12,649 nucleotides of DNA from Clostridiales bacterium UBA4959. GTDB lineage: Bacteria; Bacillota; Clostridia; Oscillospirales; CAG-272. The first letter of the stretch is position 1; each line of letters begins with the position of its first letter. Below, piece by piece: positions 1-6,064 of the stretch. Made by a program: the position numbers and the translations under genes. Location: assembly GCA_002397345.1 (NCBI GenBank), contig DHAH01000034.1, positions 7,073 through 19,721 on the forward strand, in the 5' to 3' direction. The notes under the pieces were generated by a model. It worked only from the letters and a program-made list of their open reading frames with translations, was not told where the DNA came from and made no database searches.

Positions 1-45
1 CAAGCTTTTGGCGCGGATTTTTACCGAGTTTATAATCGAATTTAA
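1..45 (+). CDS. Possible 3' end of an upstream gene (partial)
   Basis: Reading frame 1 is open from the window edge and ends at TAA 43-45, giving the fragment QAFGADFYRVYNRI. It is too short to assign to a family. It is kept because a strong hairpin lies 49 nt downstream and the next gene is convergent, which is the arrangement expected at the end of a plus-strand gene. Another frame stays open longer, but it runs through the hairpin and antisense to a better-supported gene. This could equally be non-coding sequence. Confidence 0.3.
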   Translation, partial: QAFGADFYRVYNRI

Positions 46-93
46 GTGTAAAAAGGGGGAAGGAACAGCCGCTAAACTTTCGCTGGATAATCG

Positions 94-130
94 AGCCGCC
101 TGTCCGGGTTATTCACCCGGACAGGCGGCT
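94..130. terminator. Strong 16-bp hairpin between convergent genes
   Basis: Positions 94-109 pair perfectly with 115-130 around a 5-nt loop (TATTC), and the stem is GC-rich. Neither side carries a clear T-tract, so this is not a textbook intrinsic terminator. Its place between a likely plus-strand gene end and the 3' end of the minus-strand small gene suggests a shared bidirectional transcription stop or a 3'-end stabiliser. Confidence 0.6.
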
Positions 131-145
131 GTAGTATCACTGAAA

Positions 146-391
146 TTATTCTACAAATTCCTTAAGCCATTCTTCGATGGTTTTGCCGCTCGCTTTGATT
201 TTGCTGCCCAGCAGTTTCAATTCTTCCTGTTCTTTAGCGGCGATAATATCGAATCTTTCTTTACGGAGCGATGTTAATTTGTTTTTTAAATCGACAATCT
301 GAGCGTTGACGCTGTCGATTTCAACGTCGATATTCTCAATTGTTCTGACAGCGTTTGTATTTAATATCTTCGGTTTTCTTCCTCTCGGCAT
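146..391 (-). CDS. Small basic protein with AT-hook-like N-terminus and coiled coil (81 aa)
   Basis: I do not recognise a named family. The start at 391 is chosen because GGAGG (404-400) lies 8 nt upstream. A more distal ATG at 451 is rejected because it falls inside the -35 element of the promoter. The protein begins MPRGRKPK, which resembles the core of an AT-hook or a basic DNA-binding arm. Residues about 17-60 are a heptad-like, charged helical stretch (ENIDVEIDSVNAQIVDLKNK and onward) likely to form a coiled coil. The tail GKTIEEWLKEF looks like a short amphipathic helix. There is no signal peptide or membrane segment. The composition suggests a cytoplasmic nucleic-acid-binding or nucleoid-associated dimer. 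That role is inference from composition alone. The gene is monocistronic with its own promoter and converges on the hairpin at 94-130. Confidence 0.75.
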   Translation of the reverse strand: MPRGRKPKILNTNAVRTIENIDVEIDSVNAQIVDLKNKLTSLRKERFDIIAAKEQEELKLLGSKIKASGKTIEEWLKEFVE

Positions 392-422
392 GTGTTGATC
401 CTCCATATAATAATTATTTATA

Positions 423-451
423 GTTATACCATAAATAGCCAATTGTGTCAA
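423..451 (-). promoter_or_regulatory. Sigma-A promoter of the small AT-hook-like gene
   Basis: On the minus strand a perfect -35 TTGACA (451-446) is followed by a 17-bp spacer and -10 TATAAC (428-423). The -10 is preceded by TGG, an extended -10. Transcription would start near 416, giving a leader of about 25 nt that contains the GGAGG at 404-400. Confidence 0.8.
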
Positions 452-502
452 TGCATTTTTTTATAAATTTAATCCTATATGAGAAAATAATTTAAAAAAC
501 TC

Positions 503-531
503 TTGCAATAATAACGTAATTATGATATAAT
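503..531 (+). promoter_or_regulatory. Sigma-A promoter of rpmB
   Basis: -35 TTGCAA (503-508), a 17-bp spacer and a perfect -10 TATAAT (526-531), preceded by TGA (523-525) as an extended -10. The predicted start is near 538, giving an AT-rich leader of about 100 nt before rpmB. The leader holds no stable hairpin I could identify. It ends in a strong GGAGGT (625-630). Confidence 0.8.
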
Positions 532-638
532 GCAGAAGTTGATTATAAATCGAAACTTTCTTATTTTAAAATCGTTTGAAAACTGTTTTATAATAATATT
601 GTTAAAAACTTAGATGCCTGAAACGGAGGTATATAAAG

Positions 639-827
639 ATGGCAAAATGCGATATTTGCAATAAAGGTGTATCTTTTGGCAACAATGTTTCCCACTCCAA
701 CCGCAAGACAGCAAGGGCGTGGAAGCCGAATATCCAAAATGTACGCGCCAATGTCGGCGGAACCCACAAGACGCTTCATGTCTGCACCCGCTGCCTGCGG
801 TCCGGTAAGGTTCAGAGAACCGTATAA
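639..827 (+). CDS. rpmB: 50S ribosomal protein L28, zinc-binding form
   Basis: Structural protein of the large ribosomal subunit. The 62-residue protein has the standard bacterial L28 length and layout. It starts MAKCDICNKG, has the conserved GNNVSHSNRKTAR segment (residues 14-26), then RAWKPNIQNVR, and a C-terminal CTRCLRSGK. The two CxxC pairs (C4/C7 and C49/C52) mark the cysteine-containing, presumably zinc-ribbon form. Many bacteria also carry a cysteine-free paralogue. The start is fixed by GGAGGT 8 nt upstream and by the family N-terminus. It is transcribed from the promoter at 503-531. No terminator is evident before the next gene 90 nt downstream, so read-through into that gene is possible. 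Confidence 0.97.
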   Translation: MAKCDICNKGVSFGNNVSHSNRKTARAWKPNIQNVRANVGGTHKTLHVCTRCLRSGKVQRTV

Positions 828-917
828 TAGAACGGCGGAATGGCTATAACGTCTGCGCATGTATCAGCGGGCGATATTCTGGCGTCGGTTATAAGGTGAA
901 ATTTAACCGTTTGTTGA

Positions 918-1667
918 GTGAAAAAATTTATATTCGTTCATCAGGGCGTATCCGGTGAGGTCTGTGAGGCGATTAATCGCTTCGGCTTCACCGTGGTACG
1001 CTTACCTTCTTTTATCGTTTTAAACGCGTTGATACGCGAACATCCGGACTCGCTCGTATTCCCGCTGCCCGACGGGCGGATATTGCTCCACTCCGATTAT
1101 TACGGTGCTAACGGCGCATTTTTCGATGTTCTTGGACTGCCGGTGGCGACAACCGATGAACCGATAGGCGAAAAATATCCGGACGATATACTTCTTAACG
1201 CGTTGGTACTCGGCTCCACGCTTTACGGCAGACTGGATAAAATCTCGCGCATGATAACCGGCGCATATGCCGAGCGGGTGAATGTAAAACAAGGTTATGC
1301 GCGCTGCTCTGTGCTGGCGCTCGGCGATAATGCGGCGGTGATAGCCGACCGCGGGCTTGCCGGCGCGCTCGGGTCGCGCGGCGTCGATGTGCTGCTCCTG
1401 CCGCCGGGCGGGATTAGGCTCGGAAGCGGCATACATGCCGCTGGCAAATATGCCGATGAAAAATATGCCGGCGGAAAATACGCGGACGGCGGCTTCATCG
1501 GCGGCAGCGGCGTGATGCTGCGCGGCGATTTATGCGGATTTTTCGGCGATATAAACGGTTATGCGCATTACGCGGAGCTGTGCGAATTTGCGGATGCCCA
1601 CGGTGTTGAGCTGGTTTCGCTCGGTACATTTCCGCTCTCCGACCTCGGAGGCGCGGTGATAGTATAA
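918..1667 (+). CDS. DUF6873-like protein (GME fold), function unknown
   Basis: This 249-residue soluble protein resembles the clostridial DUF6873 group, which I recall as having a GME-type fold like amidinotransferases and dimethylargininases. That assignment is from memory. Visible features are the N-terminus KKFIFVHQGVSGEV, a central GYARCSVLALGDNAAVIAD segment (residues 126-144), GVDVLLLPPGGI (155-166), GFIGGSGVML (192-201) and the tail LGTFPLSDLGGAVIV. The repeated Gly/Asp motifs fit a pseudo-symmetric barrel of short modules. Residues 172-191 carry a four-unit pentapeptide repeat (GIHAA, GKYAD, EKYAG, GKYAD) immediately before the conserved FIGG, probably an expanded surface loop. The start is GTG at 918. 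An in-frame TGA at 915-917 rules out anything longer. No good ribosome binding site precedes it: AAGGTGA at 893-899 is 18 nt away. No catalytic activity can be assigned. Confidence 0.85.
   Translation: MKKFIFVHQGVSGEVCEAINRFGFTVVRLPSFIVLNALIREHPDSLVFPLPDGRILLHSDYYGANGAFFDVLGLPVATTDEPIGEKYPDDILLNALVLGSTLYGRLDKISRMITGAYAERVNVKQGYARCSVLALGDNAAVIADRGLAGALGSRGVDVLLLPPGGIRLGSGIHAAGKYADEKYAGGKYADGGFIGGSGVMLRGDLCGFFGDINGYAHYAELCEFADAHGVELVSLGTFPLSDLGGAVIV
1428..1487 (+). repeat. Four-copy 15-nt tandem repeat inside the DUF6873-like gene
   Basis: Four consecutive 15-nt units occupy 1428-1442, 1443-1457, 1458-1472 and 1473-1487. They encode GIHAA, GKYAD, EKYAG and GKYAD. Adjacent units share about 11-12 of 15 bases, and the core AAATATGCC is identical in units two and three. 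The unit is a multiple of three, so copy-number change would keep the frame. The divergence between copies suggests an older expansion rather than a freshly slipping tract. Confidence 0.8.
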
Positions 1668-1701
1668 AAAACGGCACAATACACAGGGGTGTATTATGCC
1701 G
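1666..1701 (-). terminator. Intrinsic terminator of spoVG (possibly bidirectional)
   Basis: Arms 1672-1684 and 1689-1701 form a 13-position stem with one C/A mismatch and a 4-nt loop. The plus-strand run A1666-A1671 reads as T6 immediately after the stem on the minus strand, a canonical intrinsic terminator for spoVG. On the plus strand the stem is followed less directly by a T-run (1712-1716), so it may also stop transcription from the DUF6873-like gene. Confidence 0.85.
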
Positions 1702-1744
1702 GGCAGGATATATTTTTAATGGGAACGACGATAATAACAGCGAT

Positions 1745-2056
1745 TTATTCGGAATAATCCGAAGGAGACGGAGCGGATTCGGCTTCGCTTGCCATGGCGG
1801 CGAGTTCTTTTTCATAAGCCGCGATTACGGCATTTTCCAGCTCCGCGCGGAACGCCGTATTAAGCGGATGGACGATATCGCGGTAAGTGTTATCAGGGTT
1901 TTTTCGGCTGGGCATGACGATGAACATCTTGTCCCGCGCGCTTATGATCTTTATATCGTGTAGGGCAAGCTGATTATCAAAAGTGACGGAAATCACAGCC
2001 TTCATGGGGCTGCCGTCATTAAAAATTTTACGCACTTTAATGTCAGTGATTTGCAT
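1745..2056 (-). CDS. spoVG: Septation/regulatory protein SpoVG
   Basis: SpoVG is a small nucleic-acid-binding protein. In Bacillus it affects asymmetric septation during sporulation, and in other Firmicutes it acts as a global DNA/RNA-binding regulator. The 103-residue product starts MQITDIKVRKIFNDGSPMKA and contains the family signature MFIVMPSRKNPDNTYRDIVH followed by PLN (residues 44-65). An acidic, Ala/Ser/Pro-rich tail (about 87-103) is variable in the family. The start is supported by GAGGTG (2069-2064), 7 nt upstream. It is a single-gene unit, with a promoter at 2118-2090 and a terminator at 1701-1666, and it diverges from murC. Its presence in a Clostridia-like genome fits a sporulating lineage but does not prove sporulation, since non-spore-formers also keep spoVG. 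Confidence 0.97.
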   Translation of the reverse strand: MQITDIKVRKIFNDGSPMKAVISVTFDNQLALHDIKIISARDKMFIVMPSRKNPDNTYRDIVHPLNTAFRAELENAVIAAYEKELAAMASEAESAPSPSDYSE

Positions 2057-2089
2057 TTAATTTCACCTCGTAATGAAACTGTTTCAATT

Positions 2090-2118
2090 ATAATATGCCA
2101 ATATTAATTAGGATTCAA
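2090..2118 (-). promoter_or_regulatory. Probable sigma-A promoter of spoVG
   Basis: Minus strand: -35 TTGAAT (2118-2113), a 17-bp spacer and -10 TATTAT (2095-2090). Transcription would start near 2083, leaving a leader of about 27 nt with the GAGGTG Shine-Dalgarno. Bacillus spoVG is the textbook sigma-H promoter. I looked for RnAGGAwWW with RnnGAAT here and found only a partial match with wrong spacing. Confidence 0.6.
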
Positions 2119-2141
2119 TAAAAAGTAAATAATCATATCCG

Positions 2142-2166
2142 ATATTTATACGAATATTATAAATAT
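2142..2166. repeat. 9-bp inverted repeat in the spoVG-murC intergenic region
   Basis: ATATTTATA (2142-2150) and its exact reverse complement (2158-2166) flank a 7-nt centre. It lies upstream of the spoVG -35 and about 70 bp upstream of murC, so it could be an operator for either gene. The surrounding 181 bp (2057-2237) is extremely AT-rich, which lowers the significance. No convincing murC promoter could be singled out here. Confidence 0.4.
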
Positions 2167-2237
2167 TACGGACATGTTTCATAATATTGCTAACAATTTA
2201 TTTATTTAATTAACAGGACTTAGGGGAGCGTTTAGAT

Positions 2238-3617
2238 ATGACAGAGCGGGAGATACGGGAATTGTGCATGCCGGGCAGACGGATTTTTTTCATCGGTATC
2301 GGGGGCATCAGCATGTCGGCGCTGGCTATGATTTACGCCGACCGCGGCTGTGCGGTAAGCGGATACGATCGGACGCCGTCGTCGCTGACCGATAAGCTGA
2401 AGTCGCGCGGGATAAAGGTGCATTTCGATCACGACGCGCCCGGGCTTGACGGCGCGGGCCTGGCAGTTTACAGCTCGGCTATCAAAGCCGACAACGAGGA
2501 ACGTCGGGCTGCGGAGCGGCTGGGCATACCCTGCGTGCGCCGCGCGGAGTTTTTGGGCGCGCTGATGACAGGCTATGAAAACCGGATCGGCGTCAGCGGC
2601 ATGCATGGCAAAAGCACCGCGACGTCAATGATAACACATATTTTCTTCTTTGCCGATACGAACCCTACGGTTATAAGCGGTGCGGAGCTGGGCGAACTGG
2701 GCGGGGCATACAGGCTGGGCGGAGATAAATATTTTATCTTCGAAGCGGATGAGTATACCGATTCGTTCCTCTCGTTCCATCCGACAACAGCGGTCGCGCT
2801 GAACATCGAGCTTGACCATGTCGATTATTTTACGGGCATCGAGCATATAAGACGTTCGTTTGCACAGTTTTTGTCCTATGCCGAACGCGCGGTGGTAAAT
2901 ATAGACGACAGCGAAACACGCTGTGTGGCTGGGGGATATAGCGGCGATCTTATAACCTACGGGATCGACTCCACTGACGCGGAGTTCACCGCGCGCGACA
3001 TCGAATATGAACGCGGTATGCCGCGTTTTACGCTGTGCAGACGCGGAGAGGCTCTGGCGCACATCTCACTCGCCGTACCGGGGCGGCATAATATCTACAA
3101 CGCGCTCGCTTCTTCTGCGGTTGCAATTTTGCACGGAATTCCGACAGGCGCGCTCTCGGACGCGCTTGCTACTTTTAAGGGCGCGAAACGTCGGTTTGAA
3201 TTTAAAACGCTGCTGCCCTCCGGCGCGGTGCTTTATGACGATTATGCCCATCATCCAACCGAAATCAGAGCGTCACTCGACGCGGCGCTGAAGATTGCTC
3301 CGGGCAGACTGTGGGTTATTTACCAGCCGCATACCTATTCGCGCACTGCCGGGCTGTTCGACGAATTCTGCGATGCGTTTTCAGCGTTGCGACCGTCTGA
3401 CCGTGTGATCTTTGCCGACATTTATGCCGCGCGAGAAGTAAATGTCTGGGGCGTGTCCTCCGCCGATCTCGCCGCGCGGGTCAACGATGCTTTGTATATC
3501 GACAGTTTTGCCGGTATCGCGGATTATATACGCGAAAACGCTGCGGGCGGTGATATGGTAATTACCATGGGCGCGGGCGATGTGTTTAAAATCGGCGATA
3601 TGTTAATGAGCAGATAA
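2238..3617 (+). CDS. murC: UDP-N-acetylmuramate--L-alanine ligase MurC
   Basis: Cytoplasmic ATP-dependent ligase that adds L-alanine to UDP-MurNAc, the first amino-acid addition of peptidoglycan synthesis. The 459-residue protein has the three Mur-ligase domains. The N-terminal UDP-binding domain shows FFIGIGGISMSALA (residues 17-30) and SGYD. The central ATPase domain shows the P-loop GMHGKST (121-127), EADEYTDSFL (169-178) and ELDHVDYF (191-198). GRHNIYNALAS is at 283-293. The C-terminal domain shows DDYAHHPTE (334-342) and QPHTYSRT (363-370). The P-loop reads GMHGKST rather than the commoner GTHGKTT. The Lys and a following hydroxyl residue are kept, so it should be active. The start is supported by AGGGGAG (2222-2228), 9 nt upstream. 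It is monocistronic, diverges from spoVG, and ends before the terminator at 3692-3740. Confidence 0.98.
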   Translation: MTEREIRELCMPGRRIFFIGIGGISMSALAMIYADRGCAVSGYDRTPSSLTDKLKSRGIKVHFDHDAPGLDGAGLAVYSSAIKADNEERRAAERLGIPCVRRAEFLGALMTGYENRIGVSGMHGKSTATSMITHIFFFADTNPTVISGAELGELGGAYRLGGDKYFIFEADEYTDSFLSFHPTTAVALNIELDHVDYFTGIEHIRRSFAQFLSYAERAVVNIDDSETRCVAGGYSGDLITYGIDSTDAEFTARDIEYERGMPRFTLCRRGEALAHISLAVPGRHNIYNALASSAVAILHGIPTGALSDALATFKGAKRRFEFKTLLPSGAVLYDDYAHHPTEIRASLDAALKIAPGRLWVIYQPHTYSRTAGLFDEFCDAFSALRPSDRVIFADIYAAREVNVWGVSSADLAARVNDALYIDSFAGIADYIRENAAGGDMVITMGAGDVFKIGDMLMSR

Positions 3618-3691
3618 AAAGTGGTAGAATAATATAAAAGATCATACCCTGCGATCACCCGTATTAAACAAAATTGATATATCTTACTACG

Positions 3692-3740
3692 CCGCACGTT
3701 TGGGCTGTTTGCCCAAACGTGCGGTTCGCTTTTTATTTTT
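3692..3740 (+). terminator. Intrinsic terminator downstream of murC
   Basis: A perfect 14-bp GC-rich stem (3692-3705 with 3711-3724) and a 5-nt loop TGTTT are followed by TTCGCTTTTTATTTTT (3725-3740). It ends transcription from murC and insulates the deoR promoter 36 bp further on. Confidence 0.93.
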
Positions 3741-3775
3741 AAAATATTATCAAGGTATAAAATTATTAAATATTC

Positions 3776-3804
3776 TTGACATGTGTGAAATGCCGTGATA
3801 CAAT
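3776..3804 (+). promoter_or_regulatory. Consensus sigma-A promoter of the deoR-dehydrogenase cluster
   Basis: Perfect -35 TTGACA (3776-3781), an optimal 17-bp spacer and -10 TACAAT (3799-3804), preceded by TGA (3796-3798) as an extended -10. The start is expected near 3811, just before a perfect palindrome (3816-3829). Such a strong core promoter fits a transcription unit controlled mainly by repression. Confidence 0.9.
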
Positions 3805-3815
3805 GATAATACAAG

Positions 3816-3829
3816 TGTTAATATTAACA
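3816..3829. promoter_or_regulatory. Candidate DeoR-regulator operator, 14-bp perfect palindrome
   Basis: TGTTAATATTAACA is a perfect 14-bp dyad located about 5-20 nt downstream of the predicted transcription start and 78 bp before the repressor gene. A bound dimer or tetramer here would block initiation or clearance. DeoR-family repressors usually bind inverted or direct repeats near their own promoters and autoregulate. That this protein binds this site is inference. Confidence 0.6.
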
Positions 3830-3863
3830 TATTTACGATTCCAAACGCACAAGATCAAGTACA

Positions 3864-3892
3864 GAAAGGAAGACCCGTAAAGCCTATACGGG
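3864..3892 (+). promoter_or_regulatory. Distant Shine-Dalgarno with intervening hairpin in the deoR leader
   Basis: GAAAGGA (3864-3870) is the only evident ribosome-binding sequence before the ATG at 3907. CCCGTA (3874-3879) pairs with TACGGG (3887-3892) between them, which could shorten the effective spacing to about 17 nt. No ATG, GTG or TTG in frame lies between the two, so an upstream start is excluded unless a rare codon is used. Confidence 0.45.
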
Positions 3893-3906
3893 CACACATA
3901 ACCGAC

Positions 3907-4674
3907 ATGAACACGTTCAGAAGGGCTGCAATCAAGGAGATGCTGCAAAATAAGCCGTTTGTCTCTTTGCATGAGCTTATAAAAACCTTTCCCGATGTGT
4001 CGAGCATGACCCTGAGGCGCGACATCGAGTATTTCGAAAAACAGGGCGAAGCGATAAAAGTACGTGGCGGAGCGCGTTCGATGAAATTCATCACGACCTC
4101 GATGGAGGACGCTTTCAATCTACGACTGAACGAGAATACCAACGCTAAAGAAAAAATTGCACGCTGCGCGTTGAATATGATAGAAACCGGCAGGTCGATG
4201 TTTTTCGACTCGGGTACGACAATGCTGCGCATGGCGGAACTGCTGCCGGACGAACGGCTTACCATAACGACGACAGGCCCGAATATCGCGCTTGCGCTGC
4301 TAAATAAGTCATTGCCGCTTATAAACATTGTCGGCGGTATGGTCAACCGCGACAACATCTCGGTTTCGGGCAGCCCAGCGCTAAATTTTCTTGAATCGAT
4401 CAACATCGATATCGCGTTTATTGTGCCGTCTGGTATGTCGGGTAAAAACGGTCTGACCAGCGGTAACTATATAGAGTGCGAATTGAAAAAACTCGTGGTG
4501 CAAAAAGCACGGCGTGTGATCGCGCTGATGGATACATCCAAACTCGACAAGAGCCTGCCGTATACCTTTTGCAGCATCGACGAATTGAATACCATAATCA
4601 CCGACGCGCCTCTGCCGCAGGACATAATGAGTCAGGCGGAAGCCGCCGGTGTGAAAGTGAAAATCGCTTATTAA
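3907..4674 (+). CDS. DeoR/GlpR-family transcriptional regulator
   Basis: Probable repressor responding to a small phosphorylated metabolite, as usual for DeoR/GlpR proteins. The 255-residue length is typical. An N-terminal winged helix-turn-helix (residues 4-57) contains LHELIKTFPDVSSMTLRRDI and the wing EAIKVRGGA. The C-terminal sensor domain has DSGTTML (101-107), TTGPNIALAL (122-131), VGGMVN (142-147), GMSGKNGLTS (176-185) and LMDTSKLDKS (207-216), matching the effector-pocket motifs of the family. The ATG at 3907 places the HTH at the normal distance from the N-terminus. The only purine-rich ribosome-binding sequence (GAAAGGA, 3864-3870) is 36 nt upstream, with a small hairpin (3874-3892) between them, which is unusual. 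It is the first gene before E2, E3, E1 and lplA, so it most likely controls that operon and itself. The effector is unknown. Confidence 0.93.
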   Translation: MNTFRRAAIKEMLQNKPFVSLHELIKTFPDVSSMTLRRDIEYFEKQGEAIKVRGGARSMKFITTSMEDAFNLRLNENTNAKEKIARCALNMIETGRSMFFDSGTTMLRMAELLPDERLTITTTGPNIALALLNKSLPLINIVGGMVNRDNISVSGSPALNFLESINIDIAFIVPSGMSGKNGLTSGNYIECELKKLVVQKARRVIALMDTSKLDKSLPYTFCSIDELNTIITDAPLPQDIMSQAEAAGVKVKIAY

Positions 4675-4686
4675 AAAAATTATAAC

Positions 4687-4723
4687 AGGACACCGCGGCA
4701 GGTACGGTCGCGAGAGGTGTCTT
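4687..4723 (+). terminator. Hairpin between the deoR gene and E2, possible attenuator
   Basis: AGGACACC (4687-4694) pairs with GGTGTCTT (4716-4723) with one G-T wobble. A further GCG/CGC pairing (4695-4697 with 4709-4711) lies inside, leaving a 4-nt bulge. The upstream side has an A-run (4673-4679) and the downstream side is CTTATTATAT, a weak T-rich tail. This could be a leaky terminator that lowers operon expression relative to the repressor, or simply an mRNA-stability element. No separate promoter for E2 was found. Confidence 0.5.
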
Positions 4724-4750
4724 ATTATATAAATATAGGAGAGATAGTAT

Positions 4751-6049
4751 ATGGCAACTGTTATTATTATGCCGCGGCAGGGACAGAGTGTTGAGAGCTG
4801 CGTCATAACCGAATGGAAAAAAAAGAAGGGCGACATCGTGGCTGTCGGCGACATCCTGTTCTCATATGAAACGGATAAATCGTCGTTTGACGAAGCGGCG
4901 GAAGAAGCGGGCACGATACTCGAGGTTTTCGCCGAGGAAGGCGACGACGTGCCCTGCCTTAACCCTGTATGTATAATCGGCGAGCCGGGTGAGGATATTT
5001 CTGCGTTGCTTGTGAACAATTCCGATGAAAACGCTCAAAATACGGAGTCGGATCCTATATCCGCCGGCGCTGAAACACCCATGCCCGCCGTACAGCCGGA
5101 GGTGACCGCTACCGCCGCAACCGAGCTTAAAATCTCGCCCCGCGCGCGGATATTAGCCGAAAAAACCGACGCCGATCTGTCACTTGCCGCAGCCACCGGT
5201 CCTAACGGTCGGATTATCGAGCGCGATATAAAAAAGCGGCTCGACGCGGGTATGACAAAAGCCGCGCCTGCCGCTGTAACCGATCCGACGCCGATGGCAA
5301 AACCGGCTGAATCTGCTCCGGTCACCGCCGCCGCGGCTGCCGAAGCGGCTGAATACACCGATGTTAAACTTTCAACAGTTCGTAAGACGATCGCGAAATC
5401 CATGCACGCGTCGCTGTCGTCGATGGCGCAGCTCACGCTGAACACGTCGTTCGACGCGACAAAACTGCTGGAGCTGCGCGCGCGGCTTAAAGAACATTCG
5501 GAACGGCTGGGGCTGGGAAATATATCGCTCAACGACATGATCCTTTACGCTGTGTCACGCACGCTGGGTGCGCATGCCGAGCTCAACGCCCACTATCTCG
5601 AGGAAGAGAGCAAAATGCGGCTGTTCTCGCAGGTCAACCTTGGTATCGCCGTTGACACCGAGCGCGGACTGCTTGTCCCGACGCTGTTTGGCGCGGATAA
5701 AATGACGCTTGGCGAGTTGTCCGCGAAGGCAAAAGTGCTTATCGCTTCCGCGCAGAAGGGTGAGACAGCGCCCGACCTGCTGCGCGGCGCGTCGTTTACT
5801 GTCACCAACCTCGGCTCGCTGGGCGTCGAAAGCTTCACACCTGTTATAAATCCGCCGCAGACGGGTATTTTGGGTGTGGATACGATCACGCGCCGCCTCA
5901 AAGAGGTCGACGGACGCGATGTGTTCTATCCCGCGATGGGTCTGTCGCTGACCTTTGATCACCGCGCGCTCGATGGCGCGCCCGCCGCGCGTTTCCTGCG
6001 CGAACTGTGCGCGGGGTTGGAGAATTTCGATCTGCTGCTTGTAAAATAA
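4751..6049 (+). CDS. 2-oxoacid dehydrogenase E2 component (dihydrolipoamide acyltransferase)
   Basis: Core acyltransferase of a 2-oxoacid dehydrogenase complex: its lipoyl arm accepts the acyl group from E1, and the catalytic domain passes it to CoA. The 432-residue protein has one N-terminal lipoyl domain (1-80) with the lipoylated lysine K43 in ETDKSSFD. An acidic linker follows, then a peripheral-subunit-binding domain (126-164, ISPRARILAEKTDADL... GPNGRIIERDIK), an Ala/Pro-rich flexible linker (165-200) and the catalytic domain (203-432). The catalytic domain carries the DHRALDG motif (403-409), with H404 and D408 as the expected active-site residues. The order is canonical, and length and motifs look intact. 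The start is supported by AGGAGAG (4738-4744) upstream. It lies 76 nt after deoR and 88 nt before E3. The acyl substrate cannot be told from E2 alone. Pyruvate or acetoin complexes are the likeliest. Confidence 0.95.
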   Translation: MATVIIMPRQGQSVESCVITEWKKKKGDIVAVGDILFSYETDKSSFDEAAEEAGTILEVFAEEGDDVPCLNPVCIIGEPGEDISALLVNNSDENAQNTESDPISAGAETPMPAVQPEVTATAATELKISPRARILAEKTDADLSLAAATGPNGRIIERDIKKRLDAGMTKAAPAAVTDPTPMAKPAESAPVTAAAAAEAAEYTDVKLSTVRKTIAKSMHASLSSMAQLTLNTSFDATKLLELRARLKEHSERLGLGNISLNDMILYAVSRTLGAHAELNAHYLEEESKMRLFSQVNLGIAVDTERGLLVPTLFGADKMTLGELSAKAKVLIASAQKGETAPDLLRGASFTVTNLGSLGVESFTPVINPPQTGILGVDTITRRLKEVDGRDVFYPAMGLSLTFDHRALDGAPAARFLRELCAGLENFDLLLVK

Positions 6050-6064
6050 CTGCCGGGGGCAGAT

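Noticed and set aside
8..277. 89-codon plus-strand open frame across the window start
   Set aside because: It runs through the 16-bp hairpin at 94-130 and antisense to the well-supported small minus-strand gene, and has no ribosome binding site or recognisable motif.
392..451. Longer N-terminus for the small minus-strand gene starting at 451
   Set aside because: That ATG lies within the -35 element, so it would not be transcribed from the promoter seen; the ATG at 391 has GGAGG at ideal spacing.
2113..2148. Sigma-H promoter for spoVG
   Set aside because: ATCGGATAT and ATTGAAT resemble the two elements, but the first has a mismatch and the gap is 15 bp rather than about 11-12.
4381..5019. 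212-codon minus-strand open frame over the deoR-E2 junction
   Set aside because: It is antisense to two genes with clear family motifs and crosses their intergenic hairpin; long opposite-strand frames are expected from the GC-biased codon use.
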